DNA from: Ignavibacteriales bacterium
GTDB lineage: Bacteria; Bacteroidota; Ignavibacteria; Ignavibacteriales; Ignavibacteriaceae
NCBI GenBank assembly: GCA_020061465.1
Contig: JAGUYG010000078.1
Location: 1-64,000 of the forward strand
DNA length: 64,000 nucleotides
Reading direction: 5' to 3'
A program made the position numbers and the translations under genes. The stretch's first letter is position 1, and each line of letters opens with the position of its first letter. The notes beneath the pieces are model-generated. The model saw only the letters and a program-made list of their open reading frames with translations. It did not search any database and was not told the origin of the DNA. This document shows, piece after piece, positions 35,743-45,186 of this stretch.

Positions 35743-37860
35743 ATGAAATATAGATTTCTGGAAATACAGCAAAATCTTAAGTTTCGCGTATTCTTAACGC
35801 TCGGTTTAGTACTGTTTTTCTTTAAGCTTTTTGCTTCGGGTACTGCATCAGCATTGATGACCGGCTTTAATGAGCTGCTTGTAATACTTACAGCAACTGT
35901 TTTTATTTTTTATTTGAAGGATTTTGTTCACAACCGGCAAATTAATCCTCTCACTCTTGTAATGAGCATTGGTATTCTTAATGCGTTAATATTTTTCTTA
36001 CTCGAATTTTCGGACCTAATTCTCGGTAGTTTCTTCGGTAATATCGAGCAGCAAATTGCACATCCGGGGCTTATCTTCAATCTCGTTTATACTTTTTATG
36101 TTTTCATAATCTTAAGTTCAATCGCTTATGTTTTCTTGTCGTTAAGAGAATTCTACTTCTATAGAGAGAAGCGAAACAAGACCACCTATTTTAATACGAT
36201 GATTATATTCTTTATTCTGGCTTCGTTAGCTGCACTGCTTAAAGGTATGCCTGAGTTCGCTTATATTTGGAATACTTTTTTAATCATATCGATAATACTC
36301 ATCATAATAAATTCAATAAAAATTTCATGGATTGCATTTATAGTAAAAAAGGATAAGGTAACTTTATTAATTCTTTCAACTGTCATTACGGTATTGTTCA
36401 TAGTTAATCTTGTTAATTATACCGAAGACAACATTAACCGTAAGCTATTAACTTCTTTCTCCCCATCAATAGCACAGTTTACCGCGATAATCATGATTTA
36501 CGGTGTAATCTACTTCAGCATACTGTTTTTTACCACTCTCTTTCATCTTCCCACTGCGGAAGCATTTGATCGGAAGGCACAAGAGGTCTCTTCTTTACAA
36601 TATTTCAGCAAATTGATTACTGAAGTTCTTGATTTCAAAGAACTAACTGAAACTATAACTGATCTGGCTGTAAAAATCTGCGGGGCAGATGCTTCATGGA
36701 TTGTGTGGAAGAGCGACAATGAATATAAAATTCTTGCTAATAATAACATTGGTTATGTCGACGCTAATGCTGTTACCGAGCTTGTTATCGGCAAAAGCAG
36801 AAAAGGTATAATTGATAGTACTACTATTCTTGATCTAAAAAAAATAAAAACTGCAAATTTACTGTCTGTTAATTATAACGCCGCATTATTTTCTTCCTTA
36901 AGAACACACAACGATATAAAAGGATATTTATGTGTAGCAAGAAAAGGGGATATATCGTTTGACGAAGAGGATATCAGTGCAATTAATACTTTTTCCGACT
37001 ATGCCTCTGTTGCAATCGAAAATGCACGGCTTGTTGAAGAATCTATTGAAAAGGAAAGATTAGAGAAAGAGCTTGATGTAGCAAGAGAAGTTCAAAGAAA
37101 AATACTGCCGGCTAAAAATCCCGAGTTTGAGAACCTGGATATCTCTTCAGTCTTCATTCCCGCATTTGAAGTGGGTGGAGATTATTATGACTTTTTCGAA
37201 ATCTCACAAGATAAGCTCGGATTTGTTATAGCCGATGTTGCCGGCAAGGGAATTTCTGCAGCATTTATTATGGCTGAAGTAAAAGGAATTTTTGAATCGC
37301 TGTCAAAATTTAGTTCAAGTCCGAAGGAATTATTAGTTAGAGCAAATCAAATTTTGCAGAGAACTTTAGAAAGGAAATCTTTTGTAAGTGCCGCTTATGG
37401 TGTAATCGATATTCAAAAAGAAGTTTTATCTATAGCACGGGCAGGTCATTGTCCCGTACTTTGTATTCGCGGTAATGAAGTTCAAAACCTTACTCCGTCA
37501 GGCATGGGCTTGGGTCTAGACTTTAGTGAATACTTCGAAAATACTTTGGAAGAAAAAGTGATAAAACTTAAAACAGATGATGTTATCGTATTATATACCG
37601 ATGGTATTACCGAAGCAAAAAATTCAAAGCTGGAAGATTTCGGGACCAAACACTTTGAGCAAATTTTATTAGAAAACAGAAAGCTTAATGCAGATGAAAT
37701 TTCAAACAAAGTAATTCAGGCTGTAACTTTATTTTCACAAAGTAATTCGCAGCATGACGATATAACTTTAGTAATTTTAAAATGGAAACAAAAAGTAAAA
37801 ATTAATGGAGAAGAAGAATGGCAGAATTTAGCACCACAATTAAAGAACATGACGATGTAA
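35743..37860 (+). CDS. Membrane-bound PP2C/SpoIIE phosphatase with GAF domain (RsbU-like)
   Basis: This 705-residue phosphatase should dephosphorylate a STAS protein in response to a membrane or ligand signal. Residues about 15-270 hold about eight transmembrane helices. A GAF domain follows (about 285-430), then a signalling helix (EKERLEKELDVAREVQRKILP) and a SpoIIE-type PP2C domain (about 445-682). Metal-binding acids appear in VGGDYYD (Asp480), IADVAGKG (Asp498), YTDGITEA (Asp620) and QHDDIT (Asp672/673). The C-terminus overlaps the downstream STAS gene by 43 nt, so the two are tightly coupled; that STAS protein is the obvious substrate. Confidence 0.9.
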   Translation: MKYRFLEIQQNLKFRVFLTLGLVLFFFKLFASGTASALMTGFNELLVILTATVFIFYLKDFVHNRQINPLTLVMSIGILNALIFFLLEFSDLILGSFFGNIEQQIAHPGLIFNLVYTFYVFIILSSIAYVFLSLREFYFYREKRNKTTYFNTMIIFFILASLAALLKGMPEFAYIWNTFLIISIILIIINSIKISWIAFIVKKDKVTLLILSTVITVLFIVNLVNYTEDNINRKLLTSFSPSIAQFTAIIMIYGVIYFSILFFTTLFHLPTAEAFDRKAQEVSSLQYFSKLITEVLDFKELTETITDLAVKICGADASWIVWKSDNEYKILANNNIGYVDANAVTELVIGKSRKGIIDSTTILDLKKIKTANLLSVNYNAALFSSLRTHNDIKGYLCVARKGDISFDEEDISAINTFSDYASVAIENARLVEESIEKERLEKELDVAREVQRKILPAKNPEFENLDISSVFIPAFEVGGDYYDFFEISQDKLGFVIADVAGKGISAAFIMAEVKGIFESLSKFSSSPKELLVRANQILQRTLERKSFVSAAYGVIDIQKEVLSIARAGHCPVLCIRGNEVQNLTPSGMGLGLDFSEYFENTLEEKVIKLKTDDVIVLYTDGITEAKNSKLEDFGTKHFEQILLENRKLNADEISNKVIQAVTLFSQSNSQHDDITLVILKWKQKVKINGEEEWQNLAPQLKNMTM

Positions 37861-38183
37861 GCATTATTTATTTGAAGGGGTATTTGGATGCACACACAAC
37901 TCCTGTACTGGAAAATACATTTGCTAATCTGATTGAGAAAGAAAAGTATAAGATTGCGGTAAACTTCAAAGACCTTGCTTATATCAGCAGCGCCGGTTTG
38001 GGTGTTTTTATGGCATTCATAGAAAAAATTAGAGATAACAAAGGCGATATAAAGTTTACAAGCATGAGCGATAAGGTGTATAACATTTTCGATTTGTTAG
38101 GCTTTCCTTTGCTGTATGAAATTTTTAAATCGGAGGAAGAAGCCGTAAATAAATTTAAAGAGAATAAAAAAGTTGAAGACTAA
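37818..38183 (+). CDS. STAS-domain anti-anti-sigma factor
   Basis: This 121-residue single STAS domain is RsbV-like. The target serine is in YISSAGLGVFMAF (Ser57/Ser58), preceded by KIAVNFKDL. GGAGAAGAAG lies directly before the ATG, supporting the start inside the preceding phosphatase gene (43-nt overlap). The next gene, an RsbW-like kinase, starts 11 nt before this one ends. The order phosphatase, STAS, kinase is a complete partner-switching cassette. Confidence 0.92.
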   Translation: MAEFSTTIKEHDDVSIIYLKGYLDAHTTPVLENTFANLIEKEKYKIAVNFKDLAYISSAGLGVFMAFIEKIRDNKGDIKFTSMSDKVYNIFDLLGFPLLYEIFKSEEEAVNKFKENKKVED

Positions 38184-38613
38184 AAAACAAAACTTTAAGG
38201 AACGAAAACTGAAAGTAAAAAGCAGAACTGAAAATCTTTCCGCTATCCGGGATTTTGTATTCAATGCCGCTACTGAGGTCGGTTTTAATTCGGATGATAT
38301 AGGTAATATGATACTTGCCGTTGATGAAGCTTGTACTAACATTATTAAGCATGCATATAAATCGTATCCCGACGGTGAAATAATTATTAATCTTAAATAT
38401 TCAGAGGAGAAGTTCACAATCGAAATAATTGATTACGGTAATTCATTCCATCCGGAATCCGTTCCCGATCTGGATTTACAAAAGTATTATAAACAGAGAA
38501 GAGTAGGTGGACTTGGTATGTTTCTGATGAAAACTTTAATGGATGAAGTGAAATATGTTTCTGTTCCCGGAAAATATAATCAGGTTCTTCTTTCAAAGAA
38601 TTTTAATTCTTAA
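38173..38613 (+). CDS. RsbW-like anti-sigma kinase (HATPase_c)
   Basis: The 146-residue product is a small GHKL ATPase of the RsbW/SpoIIAB type. It would phosphorylate its STAS antagonist and bind an output protein. The N box is DEACTNIIKHAYK (Glu52, Asn56), the G1 box DYGNSFHP (Asp87) and the G2-like box GGLGMFLMK. The only suitable start is TTG at 38173, overlapping the STAS gene by 11 nt; the first internal ATG would remove part of the domain. No sigma-B-type factor is in the window, so the output partner is unknown. The next phosphatase gene starts 8 nt after it ends. Confidence 0.88.
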   Translation: MKTKKQNFKERKLKVKSRTENLSAIRDFVFNAATEVGFNSDDIGNMILAVDEACTNIIKHAYKSYPDGEIIINLKYSEEKFTIEIIDYGNSFHPESVPDLDLQKYYKQRRVGGLGMFLMKTLMDEVKYVSVPGKYNQVLLSKNFNS

Positions 38614-38621
38614 TCTTTTAC

Positions 38622-40301
38622 ATGGACGAATCGGACAATATCAAAATAAAAAGAAATTTAAACGCTCTTGTTGAATTTAGCCGAATAATAAACTCCAGTC
38701 TCGATCTTAATTTCATTCTCAATAACATTCTTTTTACCTGCATGGGTAAATTCTTCGCCACAAAAGCTCTGCTTGCATTAAAAATAGATGACCGGTTAAA
38801 AGTAAAAGTTTATAAAGGATTTGAAGAAAACGTTGTAAATAAATTCCCGAATGTAAAGGTAGGAAAAGATTTGTTCGAAAATCCTGAGTTCAAAAGTTTT
38901 TTAAGCTATGCAAAAATAGCCGGCATTGAAAGATTATTTTCCTCTGATGAATGCATTGGGATTATTTGTCTTGGGGAAAAACTAAATAGAACAGCTTATA
39001 CAAAAGATGACATCGAATTTCTTCGGACTATATTAAACATTTCAGCAGCAGCCATTCAAAATTCGATAATGGTTAATGAGCTGAAGAAAGTTAACCGCGA
39101 GCTTGATTCTCGAATCAGCCGGCTTAATTCTTTGTTTGAACTCAGCAAAGAATTTGGCTTATTAGCCGAGTCATCTCGTGTGGCAAAAATTTTAGTCTAT
39201 TCGGTAATCGGACAATTTCTTGTTTCAAAATTTGCAGTAGTTACTTTCTTCGAAAATAAAATAGAAATTTTAGAATCTAAATTCCCGGAACATGAACTTA
39301 TTGCTGCGGTTGAAAAATATAATCTCGATAAAATTGAATCTTATATCGATAAAAGTGAGATTAAGAAAAGATTTACAATGCTTGATGAATTAAGGATAGA
39401 ATTAGTTGTTCCGATGGAGCTTCAGGGGAAAACAAGAGGATTGATTTTGCTTGCCGGAAGAATTAATGATGAAGAATATTCCGAGGCGGATAAAGAATTC
39501 ATTTACTCTGTCGGCTGTCTGGCGATCATTTCTTTAGAAAACCGAAGGCTTTTTCGTGAGGCATTGGAAAAACAAAAGATGGAAGAGGAGCTTGAAATTG
39601 CACGGGAGATTCAAAAAAATCTTTTACCCCGTTCTATTCCTAATTTTAATGGTGTTGAAATTGAGGCAATTAACTATTCATCCAAGCAGGTAGGGGGCGA
39701 TTATTACGATATCATTACTTTGGATAATCAAAGTTTTTGTACTGCCATTGCCGATGTTTCAGGTAAAGGTGTTCCGGCGGCGCTGCTAATGGCAAATCTG
39801 CAGGCGTTCTTGCGAATCATAACAAAGCAAGGCATGCGTTTAGACGAAGCTACTTCTATTATAAACGATTTAATTACCGAGAATACTTCCGACGGAAATT
39901 TTATAACCTTCTTTTGGTGTATCTTTAATTGTTCCGCTAAAACGCTCAATTACGTTAATGCCGGGCATAATCCGCCGATCTTTATTAGGGATGGTAATAT
40001 TCAAAAGCTTGATAAGGGCGGAATAATTCTAGGCGTAATGAAAACTTTTACGCCTTACACTTGTCAAACTATTCAACTTCAATCAGGTGATGTGTTAATA
40101 TTATTTACAGACGGCATAACAGAAGCAATGAATTTAAAAGGGGAAGAATTTTCGGATGAAAGATTGGAAATGTTAGCCTTAAAATATTCTCAACATTCTG
40201 CTGCCGACGTTGTAACAAGTATCAGGAAGGAAATTCAAGATTTTTCGCGCGGAACAGTTCAATCGGATGATATCACTTTAGTTGTAATAAAAGTTAAATA
40301 A
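38622..40301 (+). CDS. Cytoplasmic PP2C/SpoIIE phosphatase with two GAF domains
   Basis: This 559-residue soluble phosphatase lacks membrane segments. Two GAF-like domains (about 12-150 and 165-308) precede a linking helix (KQKMEEELEIAREIQKNLLP) and a SpoIIE PP2C domain (about 335-557). Metal ligands are in VGGDYYD (Asp360), IADVSGKG (Asp378), FTDGITEA (Asp497) and QSDDIT (Asp549/550). It begins 8 nt after the RsbW-like kinase, so the operon holds two phosphatases acting on presumably the same STAS protein, one sensing at the membrane and one in the cytoplasm. Confidence 0.9.
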   Translation: MDESDNIKIKRNLNALVEFSRIINSSLDLNFILNNILFTCMGKFFATKALLALKIDDRLKVKVYKGFEENVVNKFPNVKVGKDLFENPEFKSFLSYAKIAGIERLFSSDECIGIICLGEKLNRTAYTKDDIEFLRTILNISAAAIQNSIMVNELKKVNRELDSRISRLNSLFELSKEFGLLAESSRVAKILVYSVIGQFLVSKFAVVTFFENKIEILESKFPEHELIAAVEKYNLDKIESYIDKSEIKKRFTMLDELRIELVVPMELQGKTRGLILLAGRINDEEYSEADKEFIYSVGCLAIISLENRRLFREALEKQKMEEELEIAREIQKNLLPRSIPNFNGVEIEAINYSSKQVGGDYYDIITLDNQSFCTAIADVSGKGVPAALLMANLQAFLRIITKQGMRLDEATSIINDLITENTSDGNFITFFWCIFNCSAKTLNYVNAGHNPPIFIRDGNIQKLDKGGIILGVMKTFTPYTCQTIQLQSGDVLILFTDGITEAMNLKGEEFSDERLEMLALKYSQHSAADVVTSIRKEIQDFSRGTVQSDDITLVVIKVK

Positions 40302-40513
40302 TTTATAGTGCAGATGTAAACCATTAACAACAGGCTTTTGAAAGAAAAATTATTTCATAGTTGATACGCCTTGGTATTTAACTAATTTTGAGGAGAGTAT
40401 TTTTTAAGTTTTAAGTGTTTATCAAAAAATATGATGTTACTATTCTTCTAAATTAATCAGTTCGAAATTTTAAAATATTCTGATATAAACCGACGTAGAT
40501 TTTTAGCTTATTG

Positions 40514-43063
40514 ATGAAAAAAATCAAAGAAATATTACTTCGAAATCAGCCTAAAATTATCACCGGCATTACATTAGTATTAGTTCTAATTGCCCTCCTG
40601 AATATTTACAACGTACTTGAAGTAAGAGTCACTTCCAATGATGAATGCCTTTGGCAGCCGAAAAAAGTTACCCGCGATAGTGTGATTATTGTGTTTGATC
40701 TCGTAAAAGTTGAAGGTGTAACATGGAATGCCGGTATTCGCGATGGCGATATACTTTTAGAAATTGATAATAAATACGTAGCTAATCCGTATGAAGCCCA
40801 AGCAATTCTCAACAAATTTAATTACGGAGAATATGCCGATTATACCGTGCTTAAAAACGGTGAAGTCTTTAAGACAAAAGTCTTTGTTAAAAAGCTCATC
40901 CAATTCGGCGATCTCGCTTTCTGTTTACTTGGATTAATCTGGGTTATTATCGGATTTATTGTATTAAGAGCAAAACCTGATGGTATAATTCAAAAATTAT
41001 TTTATGGTATCGGCGCGGCTTTCATTCTTGTGAAGACTAATGTACTTCTTCCTGCTAATCTTGTAGAAATGATTATTAATCCGAAAATCAGATTTTTGGT
41101 TATAGGGTATATATGGACTCTAAGCGCTTCATTCATTCCTTTTATTTTTTTACACTTCTTTTGGAGGTTTCCAAAACCATTTCATTTCCTTGAGAAGAAA
41201 TGGATCCAACGCATGTTTATTTTTGCCCCGATAATTTTGTTTTTTATTGTTTTAGGTGCTTCCGTTTTAGTGTTCTTGTTTGAAAAAATTTCTCTTCAAG
41301 ATTTTCAACAAATAACCAGGGCTATTGATAATTTAATGTCTCTTGCTTTTCTTATCAGCTATGTTTCACTTATTATAAATTATCGAAGGCTTAGTACTAA
41401 AGGTGAAAAGAAACCGATCTTTATCATTCTTGTTGCTTATACTCTGGCAATTTTAGCTGCTATTTATACATCTAGAATAGCTCCTGCCATCACCGATTCG
41501 GTTTTTAATTCTCCGGAATTTTATATGCCGATTATACTCATAGTGATTTTTCCTTTAGCTTTTGCATATTCTATTTTTAAATACCAGTTAATGGATGTAA
41601 GCATTGTTATAAAAAATACTGTAATCTACGGTGCTGCTACAATATCGATTGCGGCAATTTATTTTCTTGTAATTTATGTGCTGGGACAAACAATAAGCTC
41701 CGCAATCGGTACACAATATCAGGGAATTATCGCAGGAGTTGTATTCGTTATTTTTGCGCTCGTCTTTCAGTCTACTAAAGATAAATTCCAGGACTTTCTT
41801 ACCGCAAAGTTTTATCCTGAACAGTTCGCTTATCAAAAAATGCTCATTAAATTTAGTCACGAGATTCCTATGGTGGTAGGTTTAGATAATATCTTAGATA
41901 CCATGACCAAAACATTTGTTAATGCGCTTAAAGTAAAAAAATTCGGAATTATGATCGGAAATGAAAAAGGGGGAGTACTTTCACTAACGCGCAGTATAGG
42001 ATTATCGGAAGACGATTTTACAATCCATCGTTCGAACATTAAAAAATTTGTTGAAGAAAAAAATTTATTAGGGCAGGAAGCAATAGTTGAGCAATCGCAA
42101 TTTTATAATGTTTTTCCGGAATACTCGTCGCAATTGATTAATGAGGAGATATATACTATAGTTCCGCTGAGTATAAAATCGGGGATAAACGGAATTTTAT
42201 TATTTGGTTTGAAATATTCGGGTTCGCAATTTGCCGGAAAAGATCTTGAACTGCTAATGGCTTCGGCAAATCAAGCTGCCATCGCAATTGAAAATGCAAG
42301 ATTGTATGAAGCCGAAGCAGAAAAAATCCGGCTTGAAAAAGACCTTGAATTAGCGCGCTCCATTCAACAAGGGCTATTACCGCGATGCATTCCATTCATT
42401 AGGGGACTTCAAATTTGCGGTGAGATGCTTCCGGCAATGCAAGTGGGAGGAGATTACTTCGACTTAATTCCCGTTTCCGATTCAGAATTATATGTAATTG
42501 TGGGCGATGTTTCAGGTAAAGGATTATCCGCATCTTTGTATATGACCAAGCTGCAAACTATGGTGCAAATAGCTTGTACCGAGGGCAGATCCCCTAAGGA
42601 AATTTTAATTGAGATTAACCGGAGAATGTACGAAGCTATTGAAAGAAACTGGTTTGTAACCATGACAATAGCTTTGTTTAACACTGCAACAAATAAAGTA
42701 AGATTTTGCAGAGCAGGGCACATGCCTATAATTACCGCCGCAAACGGTACTGTTAATACTTACCGTACTCAAGGAATCGGTGTTGGCTTGGAAAGAGGCA
42801 TCATTTTCGAAAAAACACTTATTGAAGAGCAAATAGATTTTAAATCGGGTCAGTTGTACGCATTTTATTCCGATGGCATAACCGAGGCAATGAATGATAA
42901 AAACGATTTCTTCGGTGAAGAAAAATTAATTGAACTTCTGCGAAACAATTCCCACCGGGACGTGACCGACTTAGTAAACGATATTTGGCATAATGTAAAA
43001 CACTTCCGCGGCAGCGCCGAACCAAACGATGACATGACTTTGGTGCTGGTAAGGGTGGTGTGA
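40514..43063 (+). CDS. PDZ-transmembrane-GAF-SpoIIE phosphatase
   Basis: This 849-residue protein is the third PP2C phosphatase of the island. It has a transmembrane helix (about 15-33) and then a periplasmic PDZ-like domain (about 40-125, VTWNAGIRDGDILLEIDNKYV). About eight more membrane helices (130-420), a GAF domain (about 440-600), a linker helix ending RSIQQGLLP and a PP2C domain (about 620-848) follow. Metal ligands are in VGGDYFD, VGDVSGKG, YSDGITEA and NDDMT. The ATG at 40514 is preferred to the TTG one codon earlier. It is 212 nt beyond the previous gene and may have its own promoter. A PDZ domain suggests sensing of exposed protein C-termini, as in sigma-E-type proteolysis, but this is inference. 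Confidence 0.88.
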   Translation: MKKIKEILLRNQPKIITGITLVLVLIALLNIYNVLEVRVTSNDECLWQPKKVTRDSVIIVFDLVKVEGVTWNAGIRDGDILLEIDNKYVANPYEAQAILNKFNYGEYADYTVLKNGEVFKTKVFVKKLIQFGDLAFCLLGLIWVIIGFIVLRAKPDGIIQKLFYGIGAAFILVKTNVLLPANLVEMIINPKIRFLVIGYIWTLSASFIPFIFLHFFWRFPKPFHFLEKKWIQRMFIFAPIILFFIVLGASVLVFLFEKISLQDFQQITRAIDNLMSLAFLISYVSLIINYRRLSTKGEKKPIFIILVAYTLAILAAIYTSRIAPAITDSVFNSPEFYMPIILIVIFPLAFAYSIFKYQLMDVSIVIKNTVIYGAATISIAAIYFLVIYVLGQTISSAIGTQYQGIIAGVVFVIFALVFQSTKDKFQDFLTAKFYPEQFAYQKMLIKFSHEIPMVVGLDNILDTMTKTFVNALKVKKFGIMIGNEKGGVLSLTRSIGLSEDDFTIHRSNIKKFVEEKNLLGQEAIVEQSQFYNVFPEYSSQLINEEIYTIVPLSIKSGINGILLFGLKYSGSQFAGKDLELLMASANQAAIAIENARLYEAEAEKIRLEKDLELARSIQQGLLPRCIPFIRGLQICGEMLPAMQVGGDYFDLIPVSDSELYVIVGDVSGKGLSASLYMTKLQTMVQIACTEGRSPKEILIEINRRMYEAIERNWFVTMTIALFNTATNKVRFCRAGHMPIITAANGTVNTYRTQGIGVGLERGIIFEKTLIEEQIDFKSGQLYAFYSDGITEAMNDKNDFFGEEKLIELLRNNSHRDVTDLVNDIWHNVKHFRGSAEPNDDMTLVLVRVV

Positions 43064-43371
43064 AATTATTTTCTTTAATAGTATCATGACCCTATTAATA
43101 TGCCCACATCTCCGTTATGTGAACCTAATTAGTCTCAAATTTTGGGTCTATGTCGATTTTAGTGGGTAGTTGAACTAAAACCTATATTCGATAGAGGAAA
43201 CTGTATTAATAAATTATGCAAAACAGAGCAGTAAGATCTTTTCATTTAAAGCAGCTCGTTAAAGAAATAAATATTAAAGATAATCGCTACGCCGAAAAAT
43301 TACTGTCTGCTTAATTAATAATATATTATCTTTCCCTTACTAAGCACTTCCTTTAAAGGGGCTATCTAAAA
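43064..43371. other. Intergenic stretch with one possible small ORF
   Basis: The 592-nt gap from 43064 to 43655 lies between convergent transcription units. Its first part has no terminator with a clear T tract. It holds one 32-codon frame (43216-43314), listed separately. From 43372 a member of the dispersed repeat family begins. The remainder (43446-43655) is AT-rich, with nothing I can name. Confidence 0.4.
43216..43314 (+). CDS. Possible 32-residue ORF of unknown origin
   Basis: The frame runs from ATG 43216 to TAA 43314. It encodes a charged peptide starting MQNRAVRSFHLKQLV and ending NRYAEKLLSA, with codon use like the neighbouring genes. No Shine-Dalgarno sequence is seen (only AT-rich text upstream). 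It could be a small protein, a gene remnant or chance. Confidence 0.2.
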   Translation: MQNRAVRSFHLKQLVKEINIKDNRYAEKLLSA

Positions 43372-43445
43372 GATCCCTTTGGAAAAGCCCCCAATAAGTG
43401 TTTTAAGCTTCAATTCCGTCGGTTAAAACCGACGGTAAGTGATGA
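43372..43445. repeat. Dispersed repeat: GATCC/GGAAAAG core plus CCGTCGG hairpin
   Basis: GATCCCTTTGGAAAAGCC (43372-43389) is followed after 36 nt by CCGTCGGTTAAAACCGACGG (43426-43445), an 8-bp stem with a TTAA-type centre. The same two parts, in the same relative order but inverted, lie at 55945-56006 (16 of 18 matches in the first part). The core also occurs twice at 98-148. Confidence 0.65.
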
Positions 43446-43655
43446 TTGAAAAGAAGATATAATGTCTTTCTTCTCATAGAAATTACCAAATCATTAATTA
43501 CCCACTATAAAAAACATAGAACCGTTTTTTTTATCTTCCATGAGACTTCTTTTATTTGTTGGCTGGTTTGATTTAAGAAATTTATCTTCCAAAATAAATT
43601 TGTTAACAATTTTAAATCGCATCACTTAACGAGTTCTAATTTAAGTTTTGCAAGT

Positions 43656-44537
43656 TCATCTATTATTTATAATCTCCCTCATCATTCTTATATGTTCCGG
43701 TCCTGTGCCACAGCATCCGCCGATAATATTTGCCCCTAATTCTAAAAGTTTAACTACTTTCTCCCCTATCATCTCCGGTGTTTCATGGTAAACCGATATA
43801 CCGTGCACCCATTCGGGAATGCCGGCGTTTGATTGCGCAAGTATCGGTTTGTTTGTCAGAAGCCGCATCTCTGCAATAATTTGTATCATCTCGTCAAATC
43901 CCTTTCCACAGTTAGAGCCGATAATATCTGCACCAGCCTCAGTAATTTTTTGTACTGCTTGAGGGACATCAACACCCCACATTGTTCTTAAACCTGCTTT
44001 GCCTAATTCGAATGTCATCGAAGCGCTAACCGGCAGGTTAGTATTTTCTTTTGAAGCTTTGATGGCAATTTCAATTTCCTCTGCAGCCATCATTGTCTCA
44101 ATGAAAAGAACATCCGCACCAGCCGCAGCTAAAGCTTTAGCCTGTTCGGAAAAAATATCATAAGCATCTGTTAATTTCAATTCACCTAATGGTTCAAGAA
44201 TTTCACCTATTGGTCCAATTGAACCGGCAATGTAAATCCTGCTGCTTCCGCATCTTTTAATATTATTTACCGCCGCCGTGCAAAACTCCTCAACTCTATT
44301 TTCGAAACCGTGTAATTTTAATCTGGCTCTATTTGCACCGAAAGTATTGGATTGAATTATATCGGAGCCGGCATCAATGTAACTTTGGTGAATTTCAGCC
44401 ACGATTTCAGAGTGTGAAACATTAAACTCTTCCGGACAAGCGCCGGACGGCAGGCCTCTTCGCTGAAGTTCGGTTCCCATCGCACCGTCGGAAAGAAGAA
44501 TCTTTCCAGTTTTAAGTTCTTCAAGCATTGGTTTCAT
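43656..44537 (-). CDS. Homocysteine S-methyltransferase family protein (MetH N-terminal type)
   Basis: This 293-residue enzyme should transfer a methyl group to homocysteine, or a similar thiol, from a methyl-corrinoid. It has LLSDGAMGTELQRRGL, IIQSNTFGANR and the zinc ligands Cys210 (GSNCGKG) and Cys275/Cys276 (GGCCGTGPEH), as in the homocysteine domain of MetH. It lacks the folate, B12 and activation domains of full MetH. It is the third gene of an operon, 7 nt after a corrinoid protein and behind a UroD-family methyltransferase, so the methyl group probably comes from that corrinoid protein. The original methyl donor is unknown. Confidence 0.88.
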   Translation of the reverse strand: MKPMLEELKTGKILLSDGAMGTELQRRGLPSGACPEEFNVSHSEIVAEIHQSYIDAGSDIIQSNTFGANRARLKLHGFENRVEEFCTAAVNNIKRCGSSRIYIAGSIGPIGEILEPLGELKLTDAYDIFSEQAKALAAAGADVLFIETMMAAEEIEIAIKASKENTNLPVSASMTFELGKAGLRTMWGVDVPQAVQKITEAGADIIGSNCGKGFDEMIQIIAEMRLLTNKPILAQSNAGIPEWVHGISVYHETPEMIGEKVVKLLELGANIIGGCCGTGPEHIRMMREIINNR

Positions 44538-44544
44538 TTTCCCC

Positions 44545-45186
44545 TCAAGCTTTTATTGAGATTAAATCCTTTGCGAGCTTAACCGCATCGGAGGCGTTTT
44601 TTGCATATCCATCGGCACCGATCTGATCCGCAAAAGATTTCGAAATTGGTGCCCCGCCAACCATCGTTTTTACGTCAAACCCTTCATCTTTTAATTTGTC
44701 TATTACTACTTTCATATAACCCATAGTTGTAGTAAGCAACGCAGACATCCCTACAATATCGGCATTTTCTTTTTTAACTGTTTCCATAAATTTTTCAACC
44801 TTCGTATCTATTCCTAGGTCTATCACAGTAAATCCGCTGCTGCGTAACATCATCGCTACTATGTTTTTTCCGATGTCATGCACATCGCCTTTTACTGTTC
44901 CGATTACTATTGTGCCAACGCCTTTTGCATCAGATTTTGATAACAGCGGTTCCAAAATTGCAAGTGACGTTTTCATTGCCCTCGCCGATATTAGTACTTG
45001 CGGTACAAAAATAATATTATCTCTGAATCTTACTCCTACCACCTCCATTCCGGGCAGTAGTCCCTTATCTAAAATATCTTTTGCAGGCAGTCCTGCTTCA
45101 AAAAGTTTATTTGTAAGAGAAATGGATTCATTCTGTTTACCGTCAATTACTGCCAGGGATAATTCTTTTAATAAAGTTTCGATCAT
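44545..45186 (-). CDS. Corrinoid (B12-binding) methyl-carrier protein
   Basis: This 213-residue protein is of the MtaC/MtbC/MetH-B12 type. A helical cap domain (about 1-85) precedes a Rossmann-like B12 domain (about 90-212). The lower-ligand signature is DVHDIG (101-106, His103), followed by MSALLTTTM and GGAPIS, all as expected for base-off/His-on corrinoid carriers. It would shuttle a methyl group between the UroD-family protein encoded just upstream (1-nt TAATG overlap) and the homocysteine methyltransferase encoded 7 nt downstream. No reductive activase gene lies next to it. Confidence 0.93.
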   Translation of the reverse strand: MIETLLKELSLAVIDGKQNESISLTNKLFEAGLPAKDILDKGLLPGMEVVGVRFRDNIIFVPQVLISARAMKTSLAILEPLLSKSDAKGVGTIVIGTVKGDVHDIGKNIVAMMLRSSGFTVIDLGIDTKVEKFMETVKKENADIVGMSALLTTTMGYMKVVIDKLKDEGFDVKTMVGGAPISKSFADQIGADGYAKNASDAVKLAKDLISIKA

